Shown here piece by piece: positions 16,989-25,841 of a stretch of DNA of 64,000 bases. Made by a program: the position numbers and the translations under genes. The notes beneath the pieces were generated by a model. That model had not been told where the DNA came from, made no database searches, and saw only the letters and a program-made list of their open reading frames with translations. The stretch is from Paenibacillus alba (GTDB lineage: Bacteria > Bacillota > Bacilli > Paenibacillales > NBRC-103111), in contig NZ_JABMKZ010000026.1 of the NCBI RefSeq assembly GCF_013204855.1, positions 1 to 64,000 of the forward strand, read 5' to 3'. Position 1 is the first letter of the stretch. The number at the start of each line of letters is the position of its first letter.

Positions 16989-17939
16989 ATGCATAGCGAC
17001 AATGTTAAAATTTTTTCCGGATCTTCGAATCCGAAGCTTGCGGAACGTATTTGTAAAGAGCTCGGCCAGCCGCTTGGACAAATCAAACTATCCCGTTTTA
17101 AAAGCGGAGAAATCTACTGTCTCTACGAAGAAACGATTCGTAACTGTGACGTATTCCTGGTACAAACCTTCTCTCATCCAATTAATGAGCATATGATGGA
17201 ACTCTTAGTCATGATGGATGCAGCAAAAAGAGCATCTGCAAAAACGATCAACCTTGTCATTCCATATTATGGTTACTCTCGTCAAGAACGTAAAGCTGCT
17301 CCACGTGAGCCAATTTCTGCTAAATTAGTAGCTGACTTGTTCAGTGCTGCCGGTGCGACTCGTGTTGTCACGATTGACCTGCATGCGCCTGCGATTCAAG
17401 GCTTCTTCAATATTCCAGTGGATCATCTGACTGCGCTAGACGTGATCAGTGATTGCATCAAAAAGAAAAACCTGCCGAACCCGATCATCGTATCGCCAGA
17501 CGCAGGCCGCGCCACTACCGCTGAGAAAATGGCCAACATCCTGGATGCGCCATTCGCTATGATGATCAAAAAACGTCCTGAACACAACGAGTCCGTGATT
17601 ACTCACGTAATTGGCGATGTTGTGGGCCGTACGCCGATCATTATCGAGGATCTCATCGATACGGGAACAACGATTGTCAACGTTGTAGAGAGCCTGAAAG
17701 AGCGGGGAGCCCACGATGTTTACATCTGTGCGACGCATCCTGTATTCTCCGGCCCTGCCTTGCAGCGTTTGGATCACCCGAACATTAAGGAAGTTATCAT
17801 TACCGACTCCATTGCGATTCCAGAAGGGCACTCGGATAAATTCAATGTGCTTTCTGTAGCTCCGTTGTTGTCGGATGCGATCCGTATTATTAATGATGGC
17901 GGATCCCTATCCTCCCTCTTCAAATACGGCGGCGTATAA
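16989..17939 (+). CDS. prs: ribose-phosphate pyrophosphokinase
   Basis: The 316-residue enzyme makes PRPP, the substrate used by HisG. The flexible-loop region PYYGYSRQERKAAPREPIS and the PRPP-binding motif IIEDLIDTGTTIVNV are both intact. A second prs near glmU is usual in Bacillales, so this may be a paralogue; the window cannot tell. CGGAGGT lies about 14 bases before the ATG. A TATAAT sequence at 16931 may be the -10 of its own promoter, but no good -35 is seen. Confidence 0.92.
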   Translation: MHSDNVKIFSGSSNPKLAERICKELGQPLGQIKLSRFKSGEIYCLYEETIRNCDVFLVQTFSHPINEHMMELLVMMDAAKRASAKTINLVIPYYGYSRQERKAAPREPISAKLVADLFSAAGATRVVTIDLHAPAIQGFFNIPVDHLTALDVISDCIKKKNLPNPIIVSPDAGRATTAEKMANILDAPFAMMIKKRPEHNESVITHVIGDVVGRTPIIIEDLIDTGTTIVNVVESLKERGAHDVYICATHPVFSGPALQRLDHPNIKEVIITDSIAIPEGHSDKFNVLSVAPLLSDAIRIINDGGSLSSLFKYGGV

Positions 17940-17940
17940 G

Positions 17941-18115
17941 GAAGCTTTCCAAGCTGACTTTGAAAACGATGTTGATTCAGGGAGGCTGATTCGGCGTCGA
18001 ATCTTGAACGAAATCCGGGAACTGCGGTACTCACGTAGGCTCACCTACGCTCCGTTCCTCGTTCCTCGGATTTTGTCCAACCTTCTCGGTTTTGAAAGCC
18101 AACCTGTAAAGCCTC
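17941..18115. repeat. 175-bp long imperfect palindrome after prs
   Basis: The outer arms 17941-17972 and 18084-18115 match when one is reversed and complemented, at roughly two thirds to three quarters of positions. Nearer the centre AAATCCG-GGAAC (18011-18022) pairs with GTTCC-t-CGGATTT (18061-18073), and CGTAGG-ctca-CCTACG (18034-18049) forms an inner stem. It has no U-run and looks more like a mobile palindromic element than a simple terminator. The remaining part of the 323-bp gap holds the promoter at 18201. Confidence 0.65.
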
Positions 18116-18200
18116 GATTTCAATAGGATCAAAAGACAAAGCTCAAGAGCTAAATTCAAACCCTAAAAGCAAGTCCAGATCTTACCTTCGGATTATGTTT

Positions 18201-18228
18201 TTGGCTTCCAAGCGATCTATGGTATAAT
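18201..18228 (+). promoter_or_regulatory. promoter of the TPR-protein gene
   Basis: TTGGCT (18201-18206) and TATAAT (18223-18228) have a 16-base spacer and lie 35 bases before the start codon. Confidence 0.6.
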
Positions 18229-18262
18229 TTGAGTGTAATCAAATTACCGGAGGTGTCTTGCT

Positions 18263-19999
18263 ATGGAAAAGATTAAGCGCGTGTCCGATGCACCAAAGCC
18301 AAAAGTTATTTCGATTAACATGGATGCCGCATTCTTTTTCGAGAGAGCGGTTCAATCTTTGGATCGGTTTCATTATGATAAGGCACTGAAATATTTCCGG
18401 CGGGCCGCAGAGTATGAGCAGGATAACCCTGTGAATCATTGCAACCTTGCGGGAGTTCTTTCGGAAATGGGTAATTACGACGAGTCGAACCAAATTTTGC
18501 AGCAGATCCTTGAAACCATTGATCCCGAGATGACGGAATGTCACTTTTATATGGCTAACAATTATGCCAACATGGAGAATTTCGAGCAGGCAGAACAAGC
18601 GTTGGTTCGGTATTTGGAGACTGACCCTACAGGTCAATTCATGGATGAATCCGAAGAAATGATGGAAATGCTGAGCTACGAGCTTGAACGACCCGCCCCT
18701 CTCACTAGCATTAAGAGTCGAGAAGGGCTCTTCGAGCATGATAAGGCCCGCGCCCTTCTTGAAGAAGGGAAATTCGCTGAAGCTGTGAGACAGCTGGAGA
18801 AATTGGTGAAGAATCAACCTGATTTCACGGCGGCGCGGAACAATTTGGCCCTTGCTTATTACTATATGGGTCAATTTGAGAAGGCGATGGAAACGATCAA
18901 AGGGGTACTGGAGATCGATGCCGGAAACCTGCATGCACTTTGTAATATGGCGATTTTCCATCAGCATTTTGGGAACAAGCAGGAGCTGGCAGAACTGACA
19001 GATCTCCTGCGCAAGACGTTTCCCTATCAGCAGGACCATGTGTTTAAGCTTGCAACGACAATGGGCATTTTGTCCGAACATGAGAAGGCCTACCACTTGT
19101 TTAAGCGTCTGCTGAAAGCAGGGGATGGCACGTCTGATCCTTGCCTCTATCATTATGCAGCTGTGGCGGCTTGTCATATTGGCCGATTCACCGAAGCTTA
19201 TCGCTACTGGAAGCAAGCTCAGAAGCTTGACCCAGGTGCGGAGATATCCAAGTTCTACTTGGAGCAGCTGCGTACTCGCGATAAGGTGGAGGAACCATTG
19301 ACATGGAGCTACCACTATCATCTGCCGTTCGAAGAACAATTCCGTGTGTTAGAGAAATCGACACAAGGAATACCGGACCAATTGAAGAAAGATCCGCTTG
19401 TGCGCTCATCCTTCTTCTGGGCATTGCGTCATGGCGATATCGAGACGAAATTGCAGGTTATTCAAGCGTTTGGCTTGATTGCTGACAATGAAGTGAGGGA
19501 CGCTCTGCAGGATTTCATTCTGGATCGTCAAGAGGACGATTATTTGAAGAAGGTTGCCATTTTCGTGCTTCGCAGCATGGGGATTCGCGAGGCCATTCCC
19601 GCATATTTGGAAAATGAGAAGATTATGGTGGAAGCTTCGCCATATTCGCCGCATTTGCCGGTTTGGGATGCCAAATGGCAGAGTGTGATGGAGACCGCGC
19701 TTTCTCATATGCACAAACGGTATGATATGGTGCAGCAGTACGATCTGGAAATTCTGTGGGTGGAATTTCTGACGAAAATTTACCCGAACGTGCCTAAGAT
19801 TAATAAATCGGAGGGCTGGGCCGCTGCATTGGAATATCTGATTGCGAAGATGCATCGCCGGGCGATTTCTTATCAGGAAGTATCTACGCGCTATGGTGTA
19901 ACGGTTTCGACGGTCAGTCGCAATGTGAAGCTTATTGATGATACATGCGGCTTGCGTGAGAAGATGGAAGCGATCTTCAATAAATTTACAAGTATTTGA
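18263..19999 (+). CDS. tetratricopeptide-repeat protein (YvcD-like)
   Basis: The 578-residue protein has TPR units at about residues 25-130 and 155-330, for example ALKYFRRAAEYEQDNPVNHC and ARNNLALAYYYMGQFEKAME. A C-terminal region (about 500-578) includes a helix-turn-helix-like stretch, RRAISYQEVSTRYGVTVSTV, followed by SRNVKLIDD. No signal peptide is seen, so it is probably cytoplasmic. It occupies the yvcD position upstream of trxB in Bacillales; the function there is unknown. The possible DNA-binding tail is my inference. Confidence 0.8.
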   Translation: MEKIKRVSDAPKPKVISINMDAAFFFERAVQSLDRFHYDKALKYFRRAAEYEQDNPVNHCNLAGVLSEMGNYDESNQILQQILETIDPEMTECHFYMANNYANMENFEQAEQALVRYLETDPTGQFMDESEEMMEMLSYELERPAPLTSIKSREGLFEHDKARALLEEGKFAEAVRQLEKLVKNQPDFTAARNNLALAYYYMGQFEKAMETIKGVLEIDAGNLHALCNMAIFHQHFGNKQELAELTDLLRKTFPYQQDHVFKLATTMGILSEHEKAYHLFKRLLKAGDGTSDPCLYHYAAVAACHIGRFTEAYRYWKQAQKLDPGAEISKFYLEQLRTRDKVEEPLTWSYHYHLPFEEQFRVLEKSTQGIPDQLKKDPLVRSSFFWALRHGDIETKLQVIQAFGLIADNEVRDALQDFILDRQEDDYLKKVAIFVLRSMGIREAIPAYLENEKIMVEASPYSPHLPVWDAKWQSVMETALSHMHKRYDMVQQYDLEILWVEFLTKIYPNVPKINKSEGWAAALEYLIAKMHRRAISYQEVSTRYGVTVSTVSRNVKLIDDTCGLREKMEAIFNKFTSI

Positions 20000-20171
20000 C
20001 AGCTGGGTCCTGGTATTGCTGCAGGACTCGCTTTCATAAATAAATTTAGCAGCGGTCTGACTGACTGCTTGCCAGCGTTTATAGGAAGCCTATGATGAGG
20101 TTTGTTAAACAAGCGCATCAGATGCTTTCACAGATAGCTTTCTTAAGGAAAGCACCTAGGAGGGAAACCAT

Positions 20172-21119
20172 ATGTACAAATCAGTCGTCGTAGGAACAGG
20201 GCCATCCGGTCTAACAGCTGCTATTTATTTAGCGCGTGCCAACTTGAGTCCGCTCGTTATTGAAGGACCAGAGCCAGGCGGTCAATTGACCACCACTACC
20301 GAAGTAGAGAATTTCCCCGGCTTCCCTGAAGGGATTATGGGACCTGAACTGATGGAAAATATGCGCAAGCAAGCAGAACGCTTTGGCGCTGAATTCAAAA
20401 CAGGGTGGGTTAACTCCGTAGAACTGACGAATCGTCCTTTCAAACTGCAAGTGGAAGGTCTTGGCGAAATCGAGACAGAAACGCTGATCATCTCTACAGG
20501 TGCTTCTGCCCGTTTGCTTGGCATTACGAACGAGAGAGAAAACATTGGACGCGGCGTGAGTACTTGCGCAACGTGTGACGGCTTCTTCTTCCGCGGCAAA
20601 AAGATTATCGTTGTTGGCGGCGGAGATTCCGCGATGGAAGAAGCGAACTTCTTGACTCGTTTTGCTTCCGAGGTTCGTTTGGTTCACCGTCGTGATGAGC
20701 TTCGCGCTTCCAAGATCATGCAGGACCGTGCTCGCGGCAACGAGAAAGTGAAATGGGCCCTGAACAATACACCGCTTGAAGTCATTGCAGGTGAAAAAGG
20801 GGTAACCGGCCTGAAAGTAACCAATAATGTGACCGGTGAAGAAGAAATCATCGAAACGGACGGTATCTTCGTAGCAATCGGCCATACGCCGAATACGAAG
20901 TTCCTTGGTGGACAAATCGATACCGATGAGCATGGCTACATTGTTGTGAAGCCAGGCACCACAGAAACGAACATCCCTGGCGTATTCGCTTGCGGTGACG
21001 TTCAGGATACGAAGTATCGCCAAGCCATCACGGCAGCAGGCAGCGGATGTGCAGCTGCGTTGGAAGCTGAAAAGTTCCTTGAAGGCAGCATCGTGCATGA
21101 TTGGAGTCAAACGCTGTAA
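20172..21119 (+). CDS. trxB: thioredoxin reductase
   Basis: The 315-residue flavoenzyme has an N-terminal FAD motif GTGPSGLTAAIYLARA, the redox CATCDGFFF (Cys near 132 and 135), the NADPH motif VVGGGDSAMEEA and the C-terminal FACGDVQDTKYRQAITAAGSG region. It reduces thioredoxin with NADPH. It follows the TPR gene with AGGAGGG upstream, as in the Bacillus yvcD-trxB order. Confidence 0.96.
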   Translation: MYKSVVVGTGPSGLTAAIYLARANLSPLVIEGPEPGGQLTTTTEVENFPGFPEGIMGPELMENMRKQAERFGAEFKTGWVNSVELTNRPFKLQVEGLGEIETETLIISTGASARLLGITNERENIGRGVSTCATCDGFFFRGKKIIVVGGGDSAMEEANFLTRFASEVRLVHRRDELRASKIMQDRARGNEKVKWALNNTPLEVIAGEKGVTGLKVTNNVTGEEEIIETDGIFVAIGHTPNTKFLGGQIDTDEHGYIVVKPGTTETNIPGVFACGDVQDTKYRQAITAAGSGCAAALEAEKFLEGSIVHDWSQTL

Positions 21120-21247
21120 GAGGCGGATGTCGCTACAACAAACGTGGGAGGCTATGCTTTCCACGTTTTCTCTTTTCTTTGGGTGCATAGTTGAATCTTG
21201 ACCAGCTTACAGGCTTGACTTATAGTGGGAACAGGAGCATAAGTAAA

Positions 21248-21299
21248 CCCCACAAAGTGACGCATAGCCTTCGAAGCATAATCCGATTACTTTGCGGGG
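21248..21299 (+). other. strong hairpin between trxB and glcK
   Basis: CCCC-a-CAAAGT (21248-21258) pairs with ACTTTG-c-GGGG (21289-21299), giving 10 base pairs and one mismatch around a 30-base loop that contains CTTCGAAG. It is 52 bases before glcK and has no U-run, so it is not a normal terminator. It may be a leader element or a dispersed repeat. Confidence 0.5.
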
Positions 21300-21350
21300 C
21301 CCCGGGAAAATATCCGAAAATTTTATGATTATTCATGAGGTGACTTTGTA

Positions 21351-22298
21351 ATGTCAAACCAGATTTATATCGGTGTAGATTTAGGCGGTACCAACATTAA
21401 AGTGGGTCTTTGCGATGAGCAAGGGAAGCTGCTGCATACGTATGAAGGACCAACGAGTGCGGAGAACGGTGCTGAATTTGTCATTGGACGAATCGCGCAG
21501 TATGTGAAGCAAATTGTCGAAGACTCCTCGTATGAGTGGGATCAAGTCGCAGGGATCGGCGCAGGTTTAGCTGGATTCATGGACATTCCTGAAGGATTCA
21601 TCAAATTCTCCCCTAATTTGCAATGGCGCAATATCCCGGCGAAAAAGATGCTGGAAGAGCTTCTTGGCAAAACGGTAAAGATCGACAATGATGCCAATGT
21701 TGCAGCTTTAGGCGAGGCTTGGGCTGGTGCAGGAGCGGGAATCCCGAATGTTGTCTGCTATACGCTTGGAACAGGCGTAGGCGGCGGGATTATTATTAAC
21801 GGTAAAATATATCAAGGATCTGCAGGCATGGCTGGCGAGTTAGGGCATATGTCCATCGTACCGGATATTGAAGCCATTCAATGCGGATGTGGTCAAATGG
21901 GATGTCTGGAAACCGTATCTTCCGCGACGGGGATCGTTCGTATGGCCAATGAAGCTGTGGAACGCGGTGAAAGAACGACGCTTTCTCTTCATGAGAAAAT
22001 TGAAGCCAAACACGTGTTCGATGCAGCGAAAAGCGGAGATGAAGTTTCCTTGCGCATTGTAAACCGTGCTGCTTATTATATTGGGCGTTCCATGGCGGCA
22101 TTGGCTGTTGTGATTAATCCCAAAAGATTCATCATCGGTGGCGGTGTTTCCAAAGCAGGAGAAATTCTGTTCCAGCCGATTCGCGAAACCTTTAAGAAAT
22201 ATACACCAGAGACAGCGGCAGAAGGCGTTGAAATTGTTGCTGCTACACTTGGCAATGATGCAGGGGTTGTAGGCGCTGCTGGTTTGAATTTACGCTAA
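21351..22298 (+). CDS. glcK: ROK-family glucokinase
   Basis: The 315-residue kinase has the N-terminal ATP motif GVDLGGTNIKVGLCD, the active-site region IDNDANVAALGEAW, the glycine-rich LGTGVGGGIIING, and the ROK zinc-binding motif CGCGQMGCLETVSS. It phosphorylates glucose in the cytoplasm. It lies between trxB and rapZ, a position common in Paenibacillus-type genomes as I recall. GAGGTGA lies about 10 bases before the ATG. Confidence 0.93.
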   Translation: MSNQIYIGVDLGGTNIKVGLCDEQGKLLHTYEGPTSAENGAEFVIGRIAQYVKQIVEDSSYEWDQVAGIGAGLAGFMDIPEGFIKFSPNLQWRNIPAKKMLEELLGKTVKIDNDANVAALGEAWAGAGAGIPNVVCYTLGTGVGGGIIINGKIYQGSAGMAGELGHMSIVPDIEAIQCGCGQMGCLETVSSATGIVRMANEAVERGERTTLSLHEKIEAKHVFDAAKSGDEVSLRIVNRAAYYIGRSMAALAVVINPKRFIIGGGVSKAGEILFQPIRETFKKYTPETAAEGVEIVAATLGNDAGVVGAAGLNLR

Positions 22299-22373
22299 AT
22301 GTTCAGGCAAGGCTCGTAGGTTTAGCCGCTTGAGCGTAAACCTGCGTGAGCACTCCAAAGGAAGGTGTCATTC

Positions 22374-23261
22374 ATGGAAGAAAATCACCCTTTAGCGAAA
22401 CTGGTCATTATAACAGGAATGTCGGGTGCCGGGAAGACGATTGCCGTACAGAGTCTGGAGGATCTTGGATTCTTCTGTGTCGACAATTTGCCGCCTGTGC
22501 TCATTCCTAAGTTTGCAGAGTTGATCGTGCAGTCGATGGGGAAGATCGGCAAAGTCGCACTGGTGATTGATTTGCGGGGGCGTGAATTTTTCACGGCACT
22601 TCAGGAGTCGCTTCGATACATTCATGAGAATTACACGCTTAGCTATGAAATTCTTTTTCTAGACGCTACCGATGCGACGCTGGTTCAGCGTTACAAAGAA
22701 AGCCGCCGCCGTCATCCGCTGGCTCCTGATGGAGCGCCGCTGGAGGGAATAGGTTTGGAGCGCAAGCTGCTGGAAGAGCTGAAAGGCTTAGCCACGCAGG
22801 TTATTGACACCAGTACGCTGAAGCCGGCGCAGCTCAAAGAAAGAATTATTTCCAGGTTTACCAATTTGGAAACCAACCGCATATCTATAAATGTAATCTC
22901 TTTCGGATTTAAGTATGGCGTGCCTATCGATGCCGATCTCATCTTCGATGTTCGTTTCTTGCCAAACCCGCACTATGTGGAGCAGCTTCGCCCGCAGACA
23001 GGTCAAGATCCCGATGTGTACGACTACGTAATGAAGTGGACAGAGACGCAGGAATTCCTAACCAAGCTGCTTGATATGCTTAATTTCTTGATGCCTCAGT
23101 ATAAAAAAGAAGGCAAGAGTCAGGTTGTCGTAGGCATTGGCTGTACAGGAGGCAAGCACAGATCCGTTGCGATCACGGAATATCTCGGCAAAGTTATGGG
23201 CAACAGCGAAACCGAAACGGTGCGTGTGAGCCATCGGGATGCCGAGCGTGACCGCATCTAA
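22374..23261 (+). CDS. rapZ: RNase adapter/nucleotide-binding protein RapZ (YvcJ)
   Basis: This P-loop protein of 295 residues has GMSGAGKT at its N terminus and the C-terminal GCTGGKHRSVAI motif. RapZ in Escherichia coli acts with RNase E on glmZ; YvcJ in Bacillus binds and hydrolyses nucleotides and affects competence. The ATG at 22374 fits AAAGGAAGG upstream better than the in-frame GTG at 22365. It starts the rapZ-yvcK-whiA-crh order. Confidence 0.94.
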   Translation: MEENHPLAKLVIITGMSGAGKTIAVQSLEDLGFFCVDNLPPVLIPKFAELIVQSMGKIGKVALVIDLRGREFFTALQESLRYIHENYTLSYEILFLDATDATLVQRYKESRRRHPLAPDGAPLEGIGLERKLLEELKGLATQVIDTSTLKPAQLKERIISRFTNLETNRISINVISFGFKYGVPIDADLIFDVRFLPNPHYVEQLRPQTGQDPDVYDYVMKWTETQEFLTKLLDMLNFLMPQYKKEGKSQVVVGIGCTGGKHRSVAITEYLGKVMGNSETETVRVSHRDAERDRI

Positions 23262-23292
23262 GCGGTTTTACGATGAAGAGGGTGAAAGAAGT

Positions 23293-24276
23293 ATGGAATA
23301 CGGGACATCACAACGCACTCCCCGAATCGTCGTTATCGGTGGCGGAACAGGTTTATCGGTTATGCTTAGAGGTTTGAAAGAAAAGCCGGTAGATATTACA
23401 GCTATTGTGACCGTAGCCGATGATGGAGGAAGCTCCGGCATTCTCCGCAATGAAATGCAAATGCCGCCGCCAGGCGATATTCGCAGCGTTCTTACAGCCC
23501 TTGCCGACGTTGAACCTTTATTGTCGCTTATATTGCAATATCGATTTCAAGTAGGTACGGGATTAGCCGGGCATAGTCTGGGAAATCTAATCTTAGCGGC
23601 ACTTACGGATATTACCGGTGATTTCGTCACAGCTGTACAAGAAATGAACCGCGTATTCGCAGTCCGTGGCCGTGTGCTTCCCGCGTCGAATCAGGCTATT
23701 GTCCTGAAAGCCATTATGGAAGATGGAACATTAGTCGTAGGGGAATCGAAGATTCCCAAAGCGGACGGAAGAATCAAGCGTGTCTTCATTGAGCCGGCGA
23801 ATGTAACGCCGCTAGCGGAAGCAGTTCAAGCTATTCGTGACGCGGATGCGATCCTATGCGGTCCGGGAAGTTTGTACACAAGCTTGCTCCCCAATTTACT
23901 GGTACCCGGCATCGTGGATGAGATTGTGAAATCGAAAGCTGTTAAGCTGTTCATTTGCAATGTAATGACACAGCCTGGGGAAACGGACGATTATTCGGTC
24001 AGCGATCACCTAGATGCGATTTATGATCACCTGCAGCAGCATTTGTTTGACTATGTGATCGTGAATAATGGGGAAATTCCCCCGCAGGTTCAGGCGAGAT
24101 ACGCCGAAAAAGGGGCCAAAGCGGTTCATTTGGATTTAGATGAAGTCACCAAAAGAGGGTACCGCGTTATTGCTGATCGGCTTGTGTTATTTCGCACTTA
24201 CCTTCGTCATGATGCCGAGAAATTGAGTGACCATATTTATCAGCTCGTCGAAAGCTGGATGTTAAGGAAGAAGTGA
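23293..24276 (+). CDS. yvcK: YvcK/CofD-like protein (gluconeogenesis factor)
   Basis: The 327-residue protein starts its fold with RIVVIGGGTGLSVMLRGLK and has the VADDGGSSG and GNLILAALT motifs of the CofD-like family. YvcK binds UDP-GlcNAc and helps cell shape and growth on gluconeogenic carbon. I chose ATG 23293 with AGAGGG about 10 bases before; an upstream start at 23239 would overlap rapZ and adds unrelated residues. Its stop is close to the whiA start. Confidence 0.93.
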   Translation: MEYGTSQRTPRIVVIGGGTGLSVMLRGLKEKPVDITAIVTVADDGGSSGILRNEMQMPPPGDIRSVLTALADVEPLLSLILQYRFQVGTGLAGHSLGNLILAALTDITGDFVTAVQEMNRVFAVRGRVLPASNQAIVLKAIMEDGTLVVGESKIPKADGRIKRVFIEPANVTPLAEAVQAIRDADAILCGPGSLYTSLLPNLLVPGIVDEIVKSKAVKLFICNVMTQPGETDDYSVSDHLDAIYDHLQQHLFDYVIVNNGEIPPQVQARYAEKGAKAVHLDLDEVTKRGYRVIADRLVLFRTYLRHDAEKLSDHIYQLVESWMLRKK

Positions 24277-24281
24277 GTCTC

Positions 24282-25214
24282 ATGTCCTTTGCGGCAACAA
24301 CCAAAAAAGAATTAACGTTAATTACCGAATCGGAAGCGTGCTGCGAGAAAGCGGAGCTGTCGGCTTTAATTCGTATGAATGGTTCAGTTCAGCTAACCAG
24401 CCAACGTGTTGTGCTCGACATCTCCACAGAAAACGCGGCTATTGCCAGACGAATCTATTCGTTAATTAAAAAAGGGTACAAATTGCATACAGAGCTTCTT
24501 GTGCGCAAGAAAATGCGCCTGAAGAAGAACAATGTGTACATTGTTAGAGTGCCCGGGCAAGTGCAGGAGCTGCTCAGCGATCTGAAGATCGTTTCCGAAG
24601 GGTTTATCTTCACCACAGGAATCGATAAAGAAATCGTCCGCGGCAACTGCTGCAAACGCGCTTATCTGCGTGGTGCTTTCATGGCGGGAGGCTCCGTCAA
24701 TAATCCGGAAGGGTCTTCTTATCATCTGGAGATCGCTTCGATCTATGAGGAGCACTGCAAGGCGTTGACACAGCTCGCCAACAAGTTCGATCTGAATGCC
24801 CGTTTCATTGAACGCAAAAAAGGGTTCGTGCTTTATATCAAGGAAGGCGAGAAAATTATCGAGTTCCTGAGTATCATTGGCGCGCACCAAGCGTTGCTGC
24901 GGTTTGAAGATGTGCGGATCATGAAGGATATGCGCAACTCGGTCAATCGCATCGTGAATTGTGAAACAGCGAACTTGAACAAAACCATTGGAGCCTCGTT
25001 AAGGCAGATCGAGAACATTCGACTCTTGCAAAGAGAAGTTGGATTGGATAGTCTGCCGGAGAAGCTTAGAGAAGTAGCTGAGATCCGACTGCAGCATCCG
25101 GATTTGAATCTCAAAGAAGTCGGCGACATGCTCAAAGGCAGTGTGAGCAAATCCGGGGTCAACCATCGGTTGCGGAAAATCGATGAATTGGCAGAAAAAC
25201 AGCGAAATTCGTAG
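24282..25214 (+). CDS. whiA: DNA-binding protein WhiA
   Basis: The roughly 310-residue protein has an N-terminal LAGLIDADG-like fold (including CCKRAYLRGAFMAGGSVNNP) and a C-terminal helix-turn-helix (LREVAEIRLQHPDLNLKEVG). WhiA influences cell division in Bacillus and sporulation in Streptomyces. The family start MSFAATTKKELT points to ATG 24282; an in-frame GTG at 24273 overlaps the yvcK stop. Confidence 0.94.
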   Translation: MSFAATTKKELTLITESEACCEKAELSALIRMNGSVQLTSQRVVLDISTENAAIARRIYSLIKKGYKLHTELLVRKKMRLKKNNVYIVRVPGQVQELLSDLKIVSEGFIFTTGIDKEIVRGNCCKRAYLRGAFMAGGSVNNPEGSSYHLEIASIYEEHCKALTQLANKFDLNARFIERKKGFVLYIKEGEKIIEFLSIIGAHQALLRFEDVRIMKDMRNSVNRIVNCETANLNKTIGASLRQIENIRLLQREVGLDSLPEKLREVAEIRLQHPDLNLKEVGDMLKGSVSKSGVNHRLRKIDELAEKQRNS

Positions 25215-25362
25215 ATAAGAAGTCACTCAGTCGCACATGTATAAGTTTTTCGCATTTTTTCTAGTGTACTTCGGGGAAAAATGCTATAATGTTAAAACAT
25301 AAGGTATAGCACTGTTATCAATAGTAATTCATATAAGCTCCACACTAGGGGGAATTAGTTCC

Positions 25363-25632
25363 ATGTCCAGACGTCCAGTCGTTGTGAAGTTGAGAACAGG
25401 ACTTCATGCCAGACCTGCGGCATTGTTTGTTCAAGAGGCGAATAAGTTTTCATCCGAGATTTTTGTTGAGAAAGATGAAAAGAAAGTGAATGCCAAAAGC
25501 ATCATGGGAATTATGAGTCTTGCGATCAGCACAGGGACCGAAGTCTTCATAAGTGCAGAAGGTTCGGATGCCGAGCAGGCTGTAAACGCTTTAGTCACAT
25601 TAGTCAGCAAGGAAGAATTGGAAAACCAATAA
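25363..25632 (+). CDS. HPr-family phosphocarrier protein at the crh position
   Basis: The 89-residue protein has the HPr fold with GLHARPAALFVQ, where the PTS site His15 is present, and KSIMGIMSLA, where the HprK target Ser46 is present. Crh in Bacillus subtilis sits at this place (after whiA) but has Gln15, so it cannot carry PTS phosphate. This protein therefore looks able to act in both PTS transport and catabolite control, and could be the HPr of the cell. A TATAAT at 25285 is a possible -10. A strong terminator follows. Calling it ptsH or crh needs the rest of the genome. Confidence 0.9.
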   Translation: MSRRPVVVKLRTGLHARPAALFVQEANKFSSEIFVEKDEKKVNAKSIMGIMSLAISTGTEVFISAEGSDAEQAVNALVTLVSKEELENQ

Positions 25633-25636
25633 TCCT

Positions 25637-25668
25637 TCAAAAGCTTCCTTTCGGGGAGGCTTTTTTGC
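25637..25668 (+). terminator. terminator of the HPr-family gene
   Basis: AAAGCTTCC pairs with GGGAGGCTTT around TTTCG, followed by a T-run at 25661-25667. Confidence 0.85.
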
Positions 25669-25841
25669 AAGAATCGAAAATGGAAGACTCGATGTATATT
25701 AAGTGTCAATTCTGTTAACGATTAGGGGAAATTAGCAACCTTTTTCTATTGCCTGCGTCTAATGAACGTGGTCAATGAAGGAAAGGGCTATTTGCCATTC
25801 CTGACGTTTACGCAATAATTGTCAAAGGAGCTAAAGAAATA

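Noticed and set aside
18239..19339. Long minus-strand open frame opposite the TPR gene
   Set aside because: No start signal, and the plus strand has clear TPR units.
20229..21188. Minus-strand open frame opposite trxB
   Set aside because: Antisense of a clearly recognisable enzyme.
25669..25841. Possible riboswitch before the stalk-domain protein
   Set aside because: I compared it with c-di-AMP, c-di-GMP and TPP consensus features and found no convincing match.
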